Part shown: one piece after another, positions 12,073 to 24,048 of the stretch
Position numbering within the stretch: position 1 is the first letter of the stretch
Layout of the letters: each line of letters starts with the position of its first letter
Source: Polyodon spathula
Taxonomy: Eukaryota; Chordata; Actinopteri; Acipenseriformes; Polyodontidae
NCBI RefSeq assembly: GCF_017654505.1
Contig: NC_054536.1
Span: forward strand, 11,457,794-11,521,793
Length of the DNA: 64,000 bases
Direction of reading: 5' to 3'
Notes under the pieces: generated by a model
Seen by the model: the letters and a program-made list of their open reading frames with translations, nothing else
Told to the model about the DNA's origin: nothing
Databases searched by the model: none
Program-made: the position numbers and the translations under genes

Positions 12073-12961
12073 CAGCTCTGGAAAAAATTGAGACCACTGC
12101 AAAATTATCAGTTTCTCTGGTTTTACTATTTATAGGTATATGTTTGGGTAAAATGAACATTTTTGTTTTATTCTATAAACTACTGACAATATTCCTCCCA
12201 TATTCCACAAAAAAATACTGTCATTTAGAGCATTTATTTGCAGAAAATGACAACTGGTCAAAATAACAAAAAAGATGCAGTGTTGTCAGACCTCGAATAA
12301 TGCAAAGAAAATAGGTTTATGTTCATTTTTAAACAGCACAATACTAATGTTTTAACTTAGGAAGAATTCAGAAGTCAATATTTGGTGGAATAACCCTGAT
12401 TTTCAAGCACAGCTTTCATGCGTCTTGGCATGCTCTCCACCAGTCTTTCACATTGATGTTGGGTGACATTATGCCACTCCTGGTGCAAAAATTAAAGCAG
12501 CTCAGCTTTGTTTGATGGCTTGTGACCACCAATCTTCCTCTTGATCACATTCCAGAGGTTTTCAATGGGGTTCAGATCTGGAGATTGGGCTGGCCATGAC
12601 AGGGTCTTGATCTGGTTGTCCTCCATCCACACCTTGATTGACCTGGCTGTGTGGCATGGAGCATTGTCCTGCTGGAAAAACCAATCCTCAGAGTTGGGGA
12701 ACATTGTCAGAGCAGAAGGAAGCAAGTTTTCTTCCAGGACAACCTTGTACTTTTTTGCATCTTTTTTGTTATTTTGACCAGTTGTCATTTTCTGCAAATA
12801 AATGCTCTAAATGACAATATTTTTATTTAGAATTTGGAAGAAATGTTGTCAGTAGTTTATAGACTAAAACAAAAATGTTCATTTTACCCAAACACATACC
12901 TATAAATAGTAAAACCAGAGAAACTGATAATTTTGCAGTGGTCTCTTAATTTTTTCCAGAG

Positions 12962-12963
<2 letters not shown>
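12073..12963 (-). mobile_element. Tc1/mariner element, internally deleted
   Basis: Long terminal inverted repeats of roughly 200 bp: 'cagctctggaaaaaattgag' at the left is mirrored by 'ttaattttttccagagct' at the right, and the match continues inward to about 12275 and 12760. TA flanks each end, the Tc1 target. Inside, the minus strand encodes the C-terminal half of a DD34E transposase. At about 890 bp, against about 1.6 kb for an autonomous Tc1, it has lost the N-terminal DNA-binding part and can only have moved with a transposase supplied in trans. Confidence 0.9.
12492..12797 (-). pseudogene. Tc1-type transposase, C-terminal half
   Basis: An open frame of 101 codons with 'FQQDNAPCHTARSI' (second catalytic Asp) and 'SPDLNPIENLWNVIK' (catalytic Glu), the hallmark DDE blocks of Tc1/mariner transposases. 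The paired helix-turn-helix region and first catalytic Asp are missing. The first codons run out of the inner TIR sequence rather than a real N-terminus. It is non-functional as a transposase. Confidence 0.9.
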
Positions 12964-13025
<62 letters not shown>

Positions 13026-13034
13026 TATATATAT
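12964..13034. repeat. (TA)n microsatellite
   Basis: TA array abutting the right end of the Tc1-like element; with 11984-12060 it forms a split TA tract. Confidence 0.95.
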
Positions 13035-13035
13035 T

Positions 13036-13593
13036 GAAATTTAGTACCAGTTCATAGTAGTTATAAATAGTCTTTAATTTTCAGAAATGCCACGTACTCT
13101 TACGGTGCATGTTAGCTAAGTGATGGGCAGTAAACTTTAATGAGCATGTTTATCCTTAATTAGTAATATTGCAAGGGAGCAGGTCAGTTGTTACTGTGGA
13201 TTTTAAGAGAGCAGAATTAGTGGCTGATGGGTGATTTTATGGTTAGCAGTGGAGTAGTTCACCTTGATAATGCAGGCAGCTTTTTTTACTATTGTTTTTT
13301 TTGCTGTGTCTGGCCTGTCATGTTGTATATCTCTTGTGGGTTTACAGTTCTGTATAAAACCACTTACCATGAACTGCGTTGTGCCCTTGTTATAGTATTA
13401 AAGCAGCTGTTTGAGAATACAAGAATTTGAGAATTGCTGTATAAACTACGCTAAAATTAAACACAAAGAGCAAGTGAGCTGCTTGCTAAATGTCTGTAAC
13501 TAAATTCCTTTGCTTTTGCTCTCAACTATGTTCAAAGATAACGTGTGTCCGCCCACCACTCTAAATCACTGGAGCGAAGAGGAATAATTAATC
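13036..13593. other. Unassigned DNA
   Basis: Spacer between two Tc1-like elements with no recognised feature. Confidence 0.5.
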
Positions 13594-14766
13594 CAGTGCC
13601 TATAGTAAGTATTCACCCCCCTTGGACATTTTCAGTTTGTTGTGTTACAACCTGAAATCTTGATGCATTTCAATTGGATTTTTTTTTCCCTTTGATTTAC
13701 ACAACCTACTCAACACTTTGAAGAAGCAAGAGAATTTTTATTGTAAAAAAAACAAAAATGTCTTGGTTAGATAAGTATTCACTACCCTGAGTCAATACTT
13801 GGTAGAACCACCGCTGGCAGCAATTACAGCTGTGAGTCTTTTGGGGTAAGTCTCTACCAGGTTTCCACATCTGGATCGTGCAATATTCGTCCATTCTTCT
13901 TGGCAGAATTGTTCAAGCTCTGTCAAGTTGGATGGGGATCGTTGGTGGACAGCAATCTTTAAGTCTTGACACAGATTCTCAATCAGATTCAAGTTTGGCT
14001 TTGACTGGGTCACTCTAGGACATTCACTTTCTTGTTTTTAAGCCACTCCTTCAAAGTAGGGATGGTGTTACCTGGGTGATGTGCTGTGTTAGGTTTGCGC
14101 CAGACATATGCTTTGCATTTAGGCCAAATAGTTCAATTTTTATTTCATTGGACCACAGAAATTATTTATTTATTTTTTTTTTTTCAGAAATGGCTTCCTT
14201 CTTGTCACTCTTCCAAACAGGACAGATTTGTGGAGTACCTCAGCTATTTTTGACACATGGACAGTTTCTCCTATCTCAGCCATGGAATGCTGTAGGTATT
14301 TCAGAGTTGTCATTGGCCTCTTGGTGGCTTCTCTGACCACTGCCCTTCTTACCCGGCTGTTCACTTTGGGAGGACGACCTGCTCTAAGCAGATTCTGGGT
14401 GGTGCTGTATACCTTCCACTTCTTAATGATCAACTTGACTTTGCTCCAATTGATATTCAATGCCTTTGAAATCTTTTTAATCCTTCCCCTGATCTGTGCC
14501 TTTCCACAACTTTATCCTGGAGTTGTTTTGAAAGCTCTTTGGTCTTCATGGTAGTATCTTTGCTTTGCATGCACTACCCAACTGTGGGACTTTACAGAGA
14601 CAGGTGTATTTAATCTGAAATCATGTGAACCCACTTTATTGCACACAGATGGGGACTCCATTTAACCTATTATGTGAATTCTGAAGGCAATTGATTGCAC
14701 CTGAGCTTATTTGGGAGTGTCATAGCAAAGGGGGGTGAATACTTATCTAATGAAGACCTTTCAGGT
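13594..14766 (-). mobile_element. Tc1/mariner element, one end truncated
   Basis: The left end has the familiar fish Tc1 TIR 'cagtgcctatagtaagtatt' followed by 'cacccccttggacatttt'. The right end keeps only the inner part ('ggggggtgaatacttatcta' near 14740-14760) before unrelated C-rich sequence, so the outer right TIR is lost. The minus strand carries a broken transposase from about 14550 (N-terminal) to 13790 (C-terminal). Confidence 0.85.
13792..14560 (-). pseudogene. Tc1-type transposase, broken
   Basis: Minus-strand pieces in order. Near 14460-14190 lies the helix-turn-helix region with 'GRPPKVNSRVRRAVVREATK', whose GRP-type motif links the two HTH domains of Tc1 transposases. Frames are broken from about 14190 to 14013, with an oligo-A/T slip at 14169-14184. 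Then 'PNLNLIENLCQDLKIAVHQR' at about 13995-13935 matches the NPIENLW...K block with Pro replaced. Much of the DDE core, including the first Asp region, is missing, and stops interrupt the rest. Confidence 0.8.
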
Positions 14767-17700
14767 TTTTATTTTTATTTGTCGTCCGTAACCCCCCCGT
14801 CCCCCCTGTCCTCCCCCATTTTCCGTGCTGGAATTAGCTTTCATTTTCAAAATAGCTTGGTTGTGGTTGTAACCTTATAATTCATAAGGTCATACAATGC
14901 AGGATTCAGTGATAACGTGGCGCACATTAACTTTTTTTTTGTTAATTGCTTTATAGATGTGTATGATTTGTTAGTTACCTAAATCTCAATCAACAACTGA
15001 AGATACATAAGAGGATAAGTTATTACCACTTAATTTGCACCGATGAAACATAACCTGGTTAACCATACTGATGGCATATCAAATGCTTAGATGACAGATA
15101 TGGTTGCATTCTTGTAGACCTTAAGGATAACACAAAATAAATTTCAAATTGCATTCGTTACATTACAGTTTATTTAAAACAGTAGGTAGGTGTTTATTTT
15201 TTAAATTATTTTTATATGTAATTATTGGTTGAATAAACCGCTAAGGAGTAAGACCACTTTGCTACCTACTTTCCAGGCAGGTACCAAATCCTCACAACTG
15301 CCTTAAAAAGTTAACTTCTAGCCCTGAGTATGTATTTGTAATATCCATGAGTGTATGTTGTCTTTGGGATGAGATTCCTAATGTATACTACATGGTATGA
15401 AACATTTTATAAAAAATATTCTGACTCCACTATGCATTGCCATTTTTAGGTGTGCAGATCTTTGTACAGAGGATTTATATCCAGGAGAAGAAAACAAATT
15501 TCTGACTGTAATCAGTCTCAGCAGCTTGCTGACCTCCCTCGTCTGCCTTATTATAATTGATCTGCCACAGGCACTAGTAATCCTGTTTGGTAAAATAAAT
15601 AATTAATGCCTGACTTCTAATTCCCTCTGCTGGCTGCCACACAAGTTGGTATTCAGTATTCTGTAATTGTAATCTGCTGATCAAATTTATTCCCAGGTCG
15701 TCTGCTGTAATTCCATCATGACCTACCTTTTTAGTAATTTTCCACTTAACCCATGGCAGTTCCAACACAAGAAACAATTAGGAATAAAATCTGTCTGAAA
15801 TGAGGTAAACAGAGACCATTCTCGAAGCTGTTTCCCAAGTCATATTTATTCTAGAAGTATAACCATGCTTCTGTTACAAAATACAAAAAATCTAAGAAGT
15901 CTAATTATATTGCAGTCTATGGCATTGCCATTCCAAAGCATACAAAAAAAAAAAAATCAACTGCCAACAGCTAAACCAAACAAATTGGTTGAAAGGTGCA
16001 ATTTAAAAACAGATACTGTACCACAGTCCCTCACAGCATATGGCAAAGTATATAGCACCTAACAGAAATAAGTTCTCCCTGTATATGGATCCAAATCCCT
16101 GGCACCCAAAACAAGCCCAGGTCAAAAGATCCAAGAGACCAGCTTTACAACAGCAGTAGTATTCCTGCTAATGCTAATTTGGGGTAAAGAGCTTTGATAA
16201 TTCAGCCCCTTATGTTGTTAATACATATCACTGGAGTTCAAAATAGTGATTAACAGGTATGTCAGTAATGGGGTTACCATAAGACTTCATGTTCACTGGG
16301 AAAGTTTAGGACAGTTCCGGATTTTTAACTTACACCCCAAACCAATACATTTCTTAAAGAAAAGAAACAAGTGAAAACATACCAGAATGCATTGTGATTT
16401 GAGTTTGAGAACTAGCCCAAACTGTCCCAGTCAGCAACATACAACCCTCAGTCATGGATATAAATTTAAAATGATCAGTATGATGAAAATGTTGATGACC
16501 ATGACATCAACAGTGTGAACAGAGTAGTATAGAGTACAAATTAGCAATCAATTTGATAAGCGATTCTCTAGATATATGAAACATTGTAAGTGTGACATAT
16601 CGTACAGATCCCTAGAATCAATAACTTATGCTAAAAGTTATTTATACCAAGTTTTATAACAATTGGAAAGGTGGTGCTCCGTTACATACATTCTGCCTCC
16701 ACAATATCCCCTTCTCAGGGTTTTCTTTTTCAGTACAGGATAATAAGGGGCACATATATAAAGTAATGGAAATAGCACTTTAGTACTATGTGGCGTGGAA
16801 TTGTAACTAATGAGTAGACACTTTTATAGGGCTATTGTATATACAAGAAGACACAGGAATGATCGGGGTGCAGATAATGTTGGCATGGAAAAGTAACATG
16901 TTTAATTAACCTACAGCAATTACCAGTAAATAATATGTGTGATGGAGACATGGTTGTGTGCCAAAAAAAGCTGTTTAGTTTGTATTTTATTTTGTATAAA
17001 TTCAGTGTGCCCATTTATTTTGGCCAGCAGGTAACCCTTTAAAAAGTTTACCACAGTAATGTTGCAGTTTTCTCCTGTTTCTCCCATGTTTATAGTATGC
17101 ATTTACCAGAGTTTGCCATGTTTTTTAATATGGTTTACCCTGCTTTTACTATGCTTTATAACACTTAGCAGAGTTTTTACTATGGTAGACTTTGATAAGG
17201 GCCACTGCATCATGGTGAGGAGAAAACCAAAAGGTGTGCCAGAGCCAATACTGTGATTCCTATAGAATCTCCAATGATGAACTGCAACTTTGCACAGCCA
17301 GGGAGAAAACCTGCACTCCCTGACTGTATGACTCACCCAGTCAGGGACACAAAAGCTTTTATTTTATTTTAACTGTATTGCATATTTCATCTAACATGGT
17401 CAGTGTCTTATAAGTTAATCTACATAGTCAGTAACCTGCAATAGAGATTATTGATTGAGGATGTATAGAAGTTCAGGTTTCTAAACTATTTTTAATATTT
17501 ACAAACTAATGGTTTGGGTGTTACAGTATATTCTCTATATGGTATATCAAAAGTAAGGCCTTGTAAATTCACGCCAGAATTTGCACAAACTGACTAACCT
17601 GCAGTCCTTTATCTCAAAATGTCCATTATAATGACGCTAATCAACTTTAAAAAAAAAAAAAAATGAAGTAATTAACACATTGACCACTGACTAATTAAAA

Positions 17701-18519
17701 AAACATTACCTAATTACTACACAATTATGCTGATTATGCCGTTGCTGTGTAGCACAGGATACTAGATTCTTAACATGTACCTCTTTACATTTGCGATGGC
17801 GTTTTTTTTGTTTGTTTTTTATGTAACTATCCCTCCCCTTCACTGGAATAGAATCTTGATCAATTTTCTTACAGCTTTAAAACAAAATGTGTGGTAAGAG
17901 TTAAGATTCTTAACTCCAAATCGATTCAATTTTCAAAGAGAGGTTATAACTTCTAAAATTATACTACAGACTTTGACGCTATTATCTTAAGGGCTGTAAG
18001 CTAAACTTTTATTGACTAAGTTACACGAGATGTCTGCTTGGTGCCAACATTTGAGTGACAGTCTGGAGGTGTGTATAACATGACTGTATATTATATAAGA
18101 AAGATGTACAATACAAACAAATTAACCTGTTTTAAAACAATTCAAAGATGACTTTTTGAATTACTTTTGCCAGTCATGGGGAAGCACTCTATGTACTGTA
18201 TTTACTATTTAGTATAATAGAGTTAATATCCTGGTACCTTATGTGTTTTCTGTCATTATCCTGCTGTTACCGTTAGATCAGAAACTCATCATTAAATATC
18301 CCTTACTCCTTACCTTCCCACTACAACAGATCCAATAGAACCCCCAAAAGTTAACAATAAAGTAACTTATTAGCTGGGCCTCAGGTGAATTGTGGCTCTC
18401 CTTGGTGGTGGTAATGTGGAGCCAGGCCTCAGATGAGCAGATTGATGGTTTGATTGATTGACTGATTGATAGACAATGCATAGAGCAGCAAATTACTACT
18501 TTGAAACTAAGAAATAAGG
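14767..18519. other. Unassigned AT-rich DNA
   Basis: No convincing gene. The frame at 15397-15606 follows a possible splice acceptor ('ccatttttag') but has no recognised motif. Around 16270-16450 the text 'actgggaaagtttaggac' and 'aactgtcccagt' are partly inverted, resembling the ends of a hAT-type MITE, but too diverged to bound. Poly-A and poly-T runs are scattered throughout. Confidence 0.45.
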
Positions 18520-18524
18520 GGGGC

Positions 18525-18892
18525 TGTGACAGGCTGGCGAGTGGATAGAGGCCCAGAGACAGACTGCAGTTCAAAAAAATACAATTATAAATAAACACAG
18601 AAATAAAAGGGCACAAGGGCCAAAACAAAGGGATTTAAACAAGGGCAATGCCTTCACTGGATTCAAGAATCACAAACAAAAAACCCCACCCACCCACCTG
18701 CTTCCTAAGCTCCCTCTTCTCAATGGGAAGCAGAGGCCTCCTTTTATGTCAGGTGGCTGGGTGCTGATTGATCGTTAATTAAGCTAATCAACTAATCAAC
18801 CCCAGCCACCTGAACACAATGAACCCAGGCAGGTAGGGGAATTTAACCTCATCCCTGCTAATTTCTAAAGGGCAGAGCTGTTCTCTGCCACA
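18525..18892 (-). mobile_element. Solo LTR, family C copy 1
   Basis: A 368-bp block beginning TGTGACAGGC and ending CTGCCACA, flanked by the exact 5-bp repeat GGGGC (18520-18524 and 18893-18897). Its reverse complement shares a central stretch ('tttaaatccctt...ttttggc') with the LTR at 29098-29519, which places it in the minus orientation. No internal coding sequence is present. Confidence 0.8.
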
Positions 18893-18897
18893 GGGGC

Positions 18898-20980
18898 ATT
18901 TCCCCAAGTCAAGAGAGAGACGAACAGAACAAAATAATAAAGTAAACAGAAGAAAAAATTTGAGCAAGGACTTGAGATGTAAGCTCGATAAAGAGCTTAG
19001 ATGGGTAGGTGGCCAGATTTCAAGTGTTATGGCACTGGAACCAAGGGTAATTGTTCATGGGCGGGACTGAGTGAACTGTTTGTCTAAGAACTTTTCTCCT
19101 GCTTCCTTTTCATTTTATGCAGTGACCAATACTCTTTCCCTTAGATTTGTTTTCTCTTAATATATTTTAATGTTTTAGTATTGATTTTGTGTGTGTGACA
19201 TAATAGCGGACTGCCTGATCCTATCTTTACTTTGAAGCATTTGCAATGTAACTTCCTAAACTAATGGTTGTATTTTATATTAAACACATGCAGAAGGCAG
19301 CTCTGTTTCATTTGTATTATTCTTTTAGAAGAGGATTGCCAAATTGGTAATCTTGACTATGGGGCCATTGAAATATATATAACATATTATATATATATAA
19401 CATATTGTTAAATGTTATGCTTACTATAGGGCTTTTGAAACATATTCAGTATTGAAATGGTATATTTACTACAGGGTTATTGAATGTATAGCTATTTTAA
19501 TATAACTGCTGTATTCTACACTATCCAGATTGAACGAAACCCTATATTTTGCTTATCCTCCATAAAAGGCAGGTGTTGCGTGGGAGTGCCTCATGACTTT
19601 GTATCATTGTCACACCTCCCCTTATTACTAGGCCTTCCTGGTAAATAAAGCTGGTGGCAGCATATTACGCTACCCTTGCCTCAGCCCAGTGATGCTTTTA
19701 GCCCAAGAGATTGTTGCTCCTATTAAGTGGATTAAGTGAAGTTTTTATACAGCATTGGACGGCTGTTTGTTTTTTTCTATTTAGTTTTAGAATATGTATA
19801 TATAATTATTGGTAACACCTTAATGGGTGCAAATTCATATGAATGCTTTGGAATTCATACAATGTGTGTCCATTATTTTAAATTGTAACCACATGTATTC
19901 TTTGGAGGAGGTCCTCATGTGTACAGTAACACACTGCATTAGATAAGCCAACACAGTACAGTATATTGGAGGGAAGACTGCTGTAAACTGTGCATAAAGT
20001 GTGTTTCATTATTCCTTCGTGAATTAAGCATTGGTAACATCAGTCAATGCTAAGCAGAGAGCAGACTTGCTGCTGATCTCTCAACTAAGGCGTTTTCAAC
20101 TGAAGACTGGTGATCATTAAATCTCAGACACCAGCTGACTTCAGAGAATATCCTGTGTGGCAATGAATTTGAGGAGGTGTGATCTAACACAATTACAACC
20201 AGTCTTACTAATCTTTATAATTGTAAAGCGAAAGAAAATCTTAAAAACACAGTAGGGATCACCAAGCAGCAGACAAGACAATGTCATCCCTAAATGTTTT
20301 TATTTTAGTAGTCATGAATAGTTTTTCTGTACCATAAATCAACCATACAAAGTGTGCTGATAGAAGGTACAGTATCATCTTCCAAATGCTAGCTAAAAGC
20401 ATCTGTAGAGCCGTTGCTGCTAGGAGATTCTGGAATGTTTAGAGGTAGGTTAGGATGTCACACCTGCTTGCTTTGAGAGCACTATAAGGTTTTGATAGAA
20501 AAATCCCAATTCAGATATAATTTAAATTAAAATATTGGTACGTTCTTATTGTGGAATGAGGATTGTTTATTTAAAAATAAATCATAGTCATCATTTATGT
20601 GGATATTAAAGCATTACTTAAATTATGTTGCAAAGCTGCAGGCCAATTATTTGAAACGATGCCTATTGATTTCATAATCATCTCTTCTTCATCAGAATAT
20701 GAATTAGAAAAAACGGTTTAAATGTTATCTTGAAAATAGTAAACAGCTGAAAATGACAGAAGGTATTTAATCTGATGTACGGGAAATTGTCTCAAAAGTT
20801 TCTCACTTATCTGTATTGTGAACTTATTTTCCATTTGTATTAACAGATTATTGTATGAGTAACCATAGCATCTAACAGAATGCAATGAACTTTGTGCTTC
20901 ATATTCCTCTCTGGCAATTGAAATGTTCGGTATGGCATTTTAAATGTAAATTATAAAATGACTTTCTTATCTTAGTGGGG
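18898..20980. other. Unassigned DNA with a possible decayed LTR end
   Basis: Near 19555-19690 a 'cataaaaggc' TATA-like motif followed by 'taaataaagctggtggc' looks like the promoter-to-poly(A) core of an LTR, but no termini or target duplications could be found. Nothing else recognised. Confidence 0.4.
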
Positions 20981-20984
20981 TTTA

Positions 20985-21190
20985 ATGTAACTTTAAAATC
21001 GCTGCTTTTGTATTGTGTGTACTGTTTAAATCTGTCTAAATCTAAATGGGCTGAGTGTGGCAGCCGTGTGTGTGACATGCTTTGTAAATGTATTGTGGTT
21101 TGTTCTTTTTTTCTGCTATGTACTGTACAATGCTTTAAGATACTTTTGTATAAAAAGCGCAATATAAACACAATAAATAATAATAAATAA
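20985..21190 (+). repeat. LINE/SINE 3' tail
   Basis: Ends with 'ttttgtataaaaagcgcaat' and 'ataaacacaataaataataa', the 3' end typical of L2/CR1-group LINEs and the SINEs that borrow their tails, followed by an (AAT)-rich terminus. No coding part is visible upstream. Confidence 0.5.
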
Positions 21191-21466
21191 TATCTTTAAA
21201 GCAGGCAAACAATACCTGCAAGCGTGCAAGGTTTTAATGTTAAATGTTTTGTGCTCCTTAGCTATGTCTCTTACAATTCTTATATAGTTTCTAGAAAATC
21301 TCTGATATCCTACATGTCTCAAATGTTTCTCCTGAAACCACAGTTGGAGCTACATTTCTGCAAAGTAGACATACAGGAACTAGCACAGAAAAATAAAAAT
21401 AAGCTTGACGTACAAATTTGACTCAAAAGAAAAATGCTATTTTTGATGTATTTTACAATATATGGA

Positions 21467-22153
21467 TGTGACAGGGATCAAATGATTCTTGGTGTTAGAT
21501 CTCCCTCCCGACCTCAAACTCAATGACCTATACAAACTCAATGACCTGGACAGGAAACGGCGTGACATCTGTGTATTGGAGGAGCGGGTGCGCTTGTTGA
21601 CCAAGGAACCTTGGGTCACGTTATAAAAAGGGGGACATAGTGATGTGATCTGTTCCTTTATGAATGATTATATTGAAGGACCAGAAGGACAGTCTATGCT
21701 GTGAAATGTGAGTGTTTTGTTTGTTTTTGTTTGTCGTTAATAATACTGTTTGTAATTATTTGGGTGGCTAACAGGATCCGGAACTGTCGCCAAAGGCCAG
21801 CATTAAACTCGGATCAACAACACTGCACTTTTGTTTAACAGTAAAGAACTGTGTTCACCAAGAGCACTAGAGCATGCACTGTGGACTGGTGTGTGTTTGT
21901 GTATGTGTTACGTGTGGTTGAACTAAAAACAGGACTGTTATTATTTCAGGGCCAACCCGCAGATTAAAAATAGGAAATACACGCCGCTGTATTGCTTTAT
22001 TACCATTTTTATTATATACTGTTGTTTTGCCATCAGGCCATTGGATTTAAAAAAAGAAAAAAAAAAAACATTAAACAACATTGCACCTGTATTATAATTG
22101 TCTGTCTGTTTATTGATCACCTGCACCTGCACACTGCTAATCACTTTGCCACA
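21467..22153 (+). mobile_element. Solo LTR, family D copy 1
   Basis: Begins TGTGACAGGG and ends TTTGCCACA, about 687 bp. Internal signals fit an LTR: a TATA-like 'gttataaaaaggggg' near 21621 and 'attaaa' poly(A)-type motifs near 22069. The first 60 bp match the start of the LTR-like block at 27801. The flanking pentamers (atgga and gtgaa) agree at only three positions, so the target duplication is decayed or a boundary is slightly off. Confidence 0.65.
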
Positions 22154-23965
22154 GTGAAATATATTTCAAGATAAATTTTATTACATCCTCTGAGAAATTT
22201 GCATGTATAGATTTTCGCATATTACGGTCTCGATTTACGAAGCCTGACAATACATCCCTGCTCCCTGAAGCACTAATAGCAACTGCCTTCCAATAAATCA
22301 GTTATATTTAAACCACCAAAACTGTTCTGTTTCTACAACGCTGACCACCTTTCTATTTGAAATATGGCTACATTTAAATGCACTTTTTAACTTCCTTATC
22401 ATAATGGGGATGTTGTTTGCACTAGTGTATTGGGCATTAAACATGTCCACAAGGCAAGCCTCTTGGTATCAACATTCATTTCAATTGAAACATTGAGGCC
22501 AGCAAGCTACCTGAATACATAATGAGTGTCTCTCTGGGTTTAGGTCGATGTAGATATCCTTGTTTGTATATCTGTGCAATCACTGCTGTCTAACAAAAAA
22601 GTTCCCTGATTTTTTTTTTTTTTTATTCCGTAAAATTGCAAGGTTATAATAACAAATTTAGCAGTATAACTGCATGGTTGAGGGCAAGTACTCATGGTTG
22701 AATTGGATTTGTGGTCTTCCTGCATAATGAATGAATGGCTATCAGTGTTCCAATTGTCCAAAACATCCTTGAGCATTGTAAAAACAGACAAGGAGGAATG
22801 TACAATATTAAAAAAAACAAAAAACAGTATTGTAAGTTTCTATGAGTAATTTGATTTAAATCTAACTGAGTCCATTTTTATTGTCAGTCGAGACAGCAAC
22901 ATGTATTAGGCTATTTTCACATCATTTAATATCCCTGGCATTGCTTCTTCTTCCTCGCTGTTCTTCACAACATATAAAAAACAAACAAAGCAAATATGAT
23001 TTTTTTTTAAATGAAAAGACTTTGAAATGAAAATATTTTTTAACAAGACAGACATTTCAGATGCATATTTGTTGTATTACTATTGTAATATAGCAGCACT
23101 TTTTAAACATAAAACTGATACAGAACAGAAAAAAAAAACAATATAGAATATATGTAATATATAAAAACAGTCATAAAATTCATGACTATAAAGGGGATAA
23201 AACAGGCTTGTCTTTAATTGGAGGGAGAAACATGATCAAAGGAAGAGACTGGCCAGTGTGACTGGTTTCTATGTGGTATATTGTGAGTAATAACACCTCA
23301 TTTCATTAAATGCTGCTTGTACCCATTGTTTTACGGAAGTAAAGAGGCTTGCCTTAGCCCTCAGGTCTCAGTAATCAGTTCCTACTTTGGAAACTTAAGA
23401 CCCTTATACTCGATGTACTTAAAGCTGAGTGTTAAGCTACAGTATACTCGTCCAATGCATTTGCACTTACAAAAAGAGCATGATTTTTCATGCTTGAAAA
23501 GTTTGAAATCACTTAATATCAACATTGATCAGGGCTGCGTTTTCATCTTTTTTATCTGAGACTTGCTAAACCCATTGTGATGAAACTAGGTATTAACATT
23601 ATGTTTGCATTGTAGATGGATATACAGGTATCCTGTAGAGGTGTCTGTCTCTTCATCCATGTGTCTTTATGTCACACTTTCATTTTTTCATGTCTGGATC
23701 ATCACTTATCAAACATTTCATTGGTATTTCTTGTGGCTGTATGTGGGGATGTATGTTACAGATCTTGTTTAAGTAGTGTGGAAAATGAAATTAAGGAGCT
23801 CATTTTTTTGTACAAAAAAAAAAAAAAAAACTTTACCAAAAACATTTACACAAAATAACATTTTGACCGAGCTGAATCAAAATGGGAAAAATAAAAAAAT
23901 TTGTTCTGTCACAACCCAACCCTAACTGTGATCAAAAGTTCTGACTTGGACTTTCCCACAGGTGC

Positions 23966-23968
<3 letters not shown>
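22154..23968. other. Unassigned AT-rich DNA
   Basis: Several oligo-A/T runs and no coding or repeat signal I can name. Confidence 0.45.

Positions 23969-24046
<78 letters not shown>
23969..24046. repeat. (TA)n microsatellite
   Basis: About 78 bp of pure TA. Confidence 0.95.

Positions 24047-24048
<2 letters not shown>

Noticed and set aside
12541..12777. 78-codon plus-strand frame opposite the Tc1 transposase
   Set aside because: It is the antisense shadow of the conserved DDE region on the minus strand.
15397..15606. Possible exon after 'ccatttttag'
   Set aside because: The acceptor has a weak pyrimidine tract, the frame gives hydrophobic low-information sequence, and no family is recognised.
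16260..16450. Possible MITE with partly inverted ends
   Set aside because: The inverted match is patchy and no target duplication could be found.
19540..19700. Possible LTR core (TATA-like plus AATAAA)
   Set aside because: No terminal motif, sister copy or duplication supports it.
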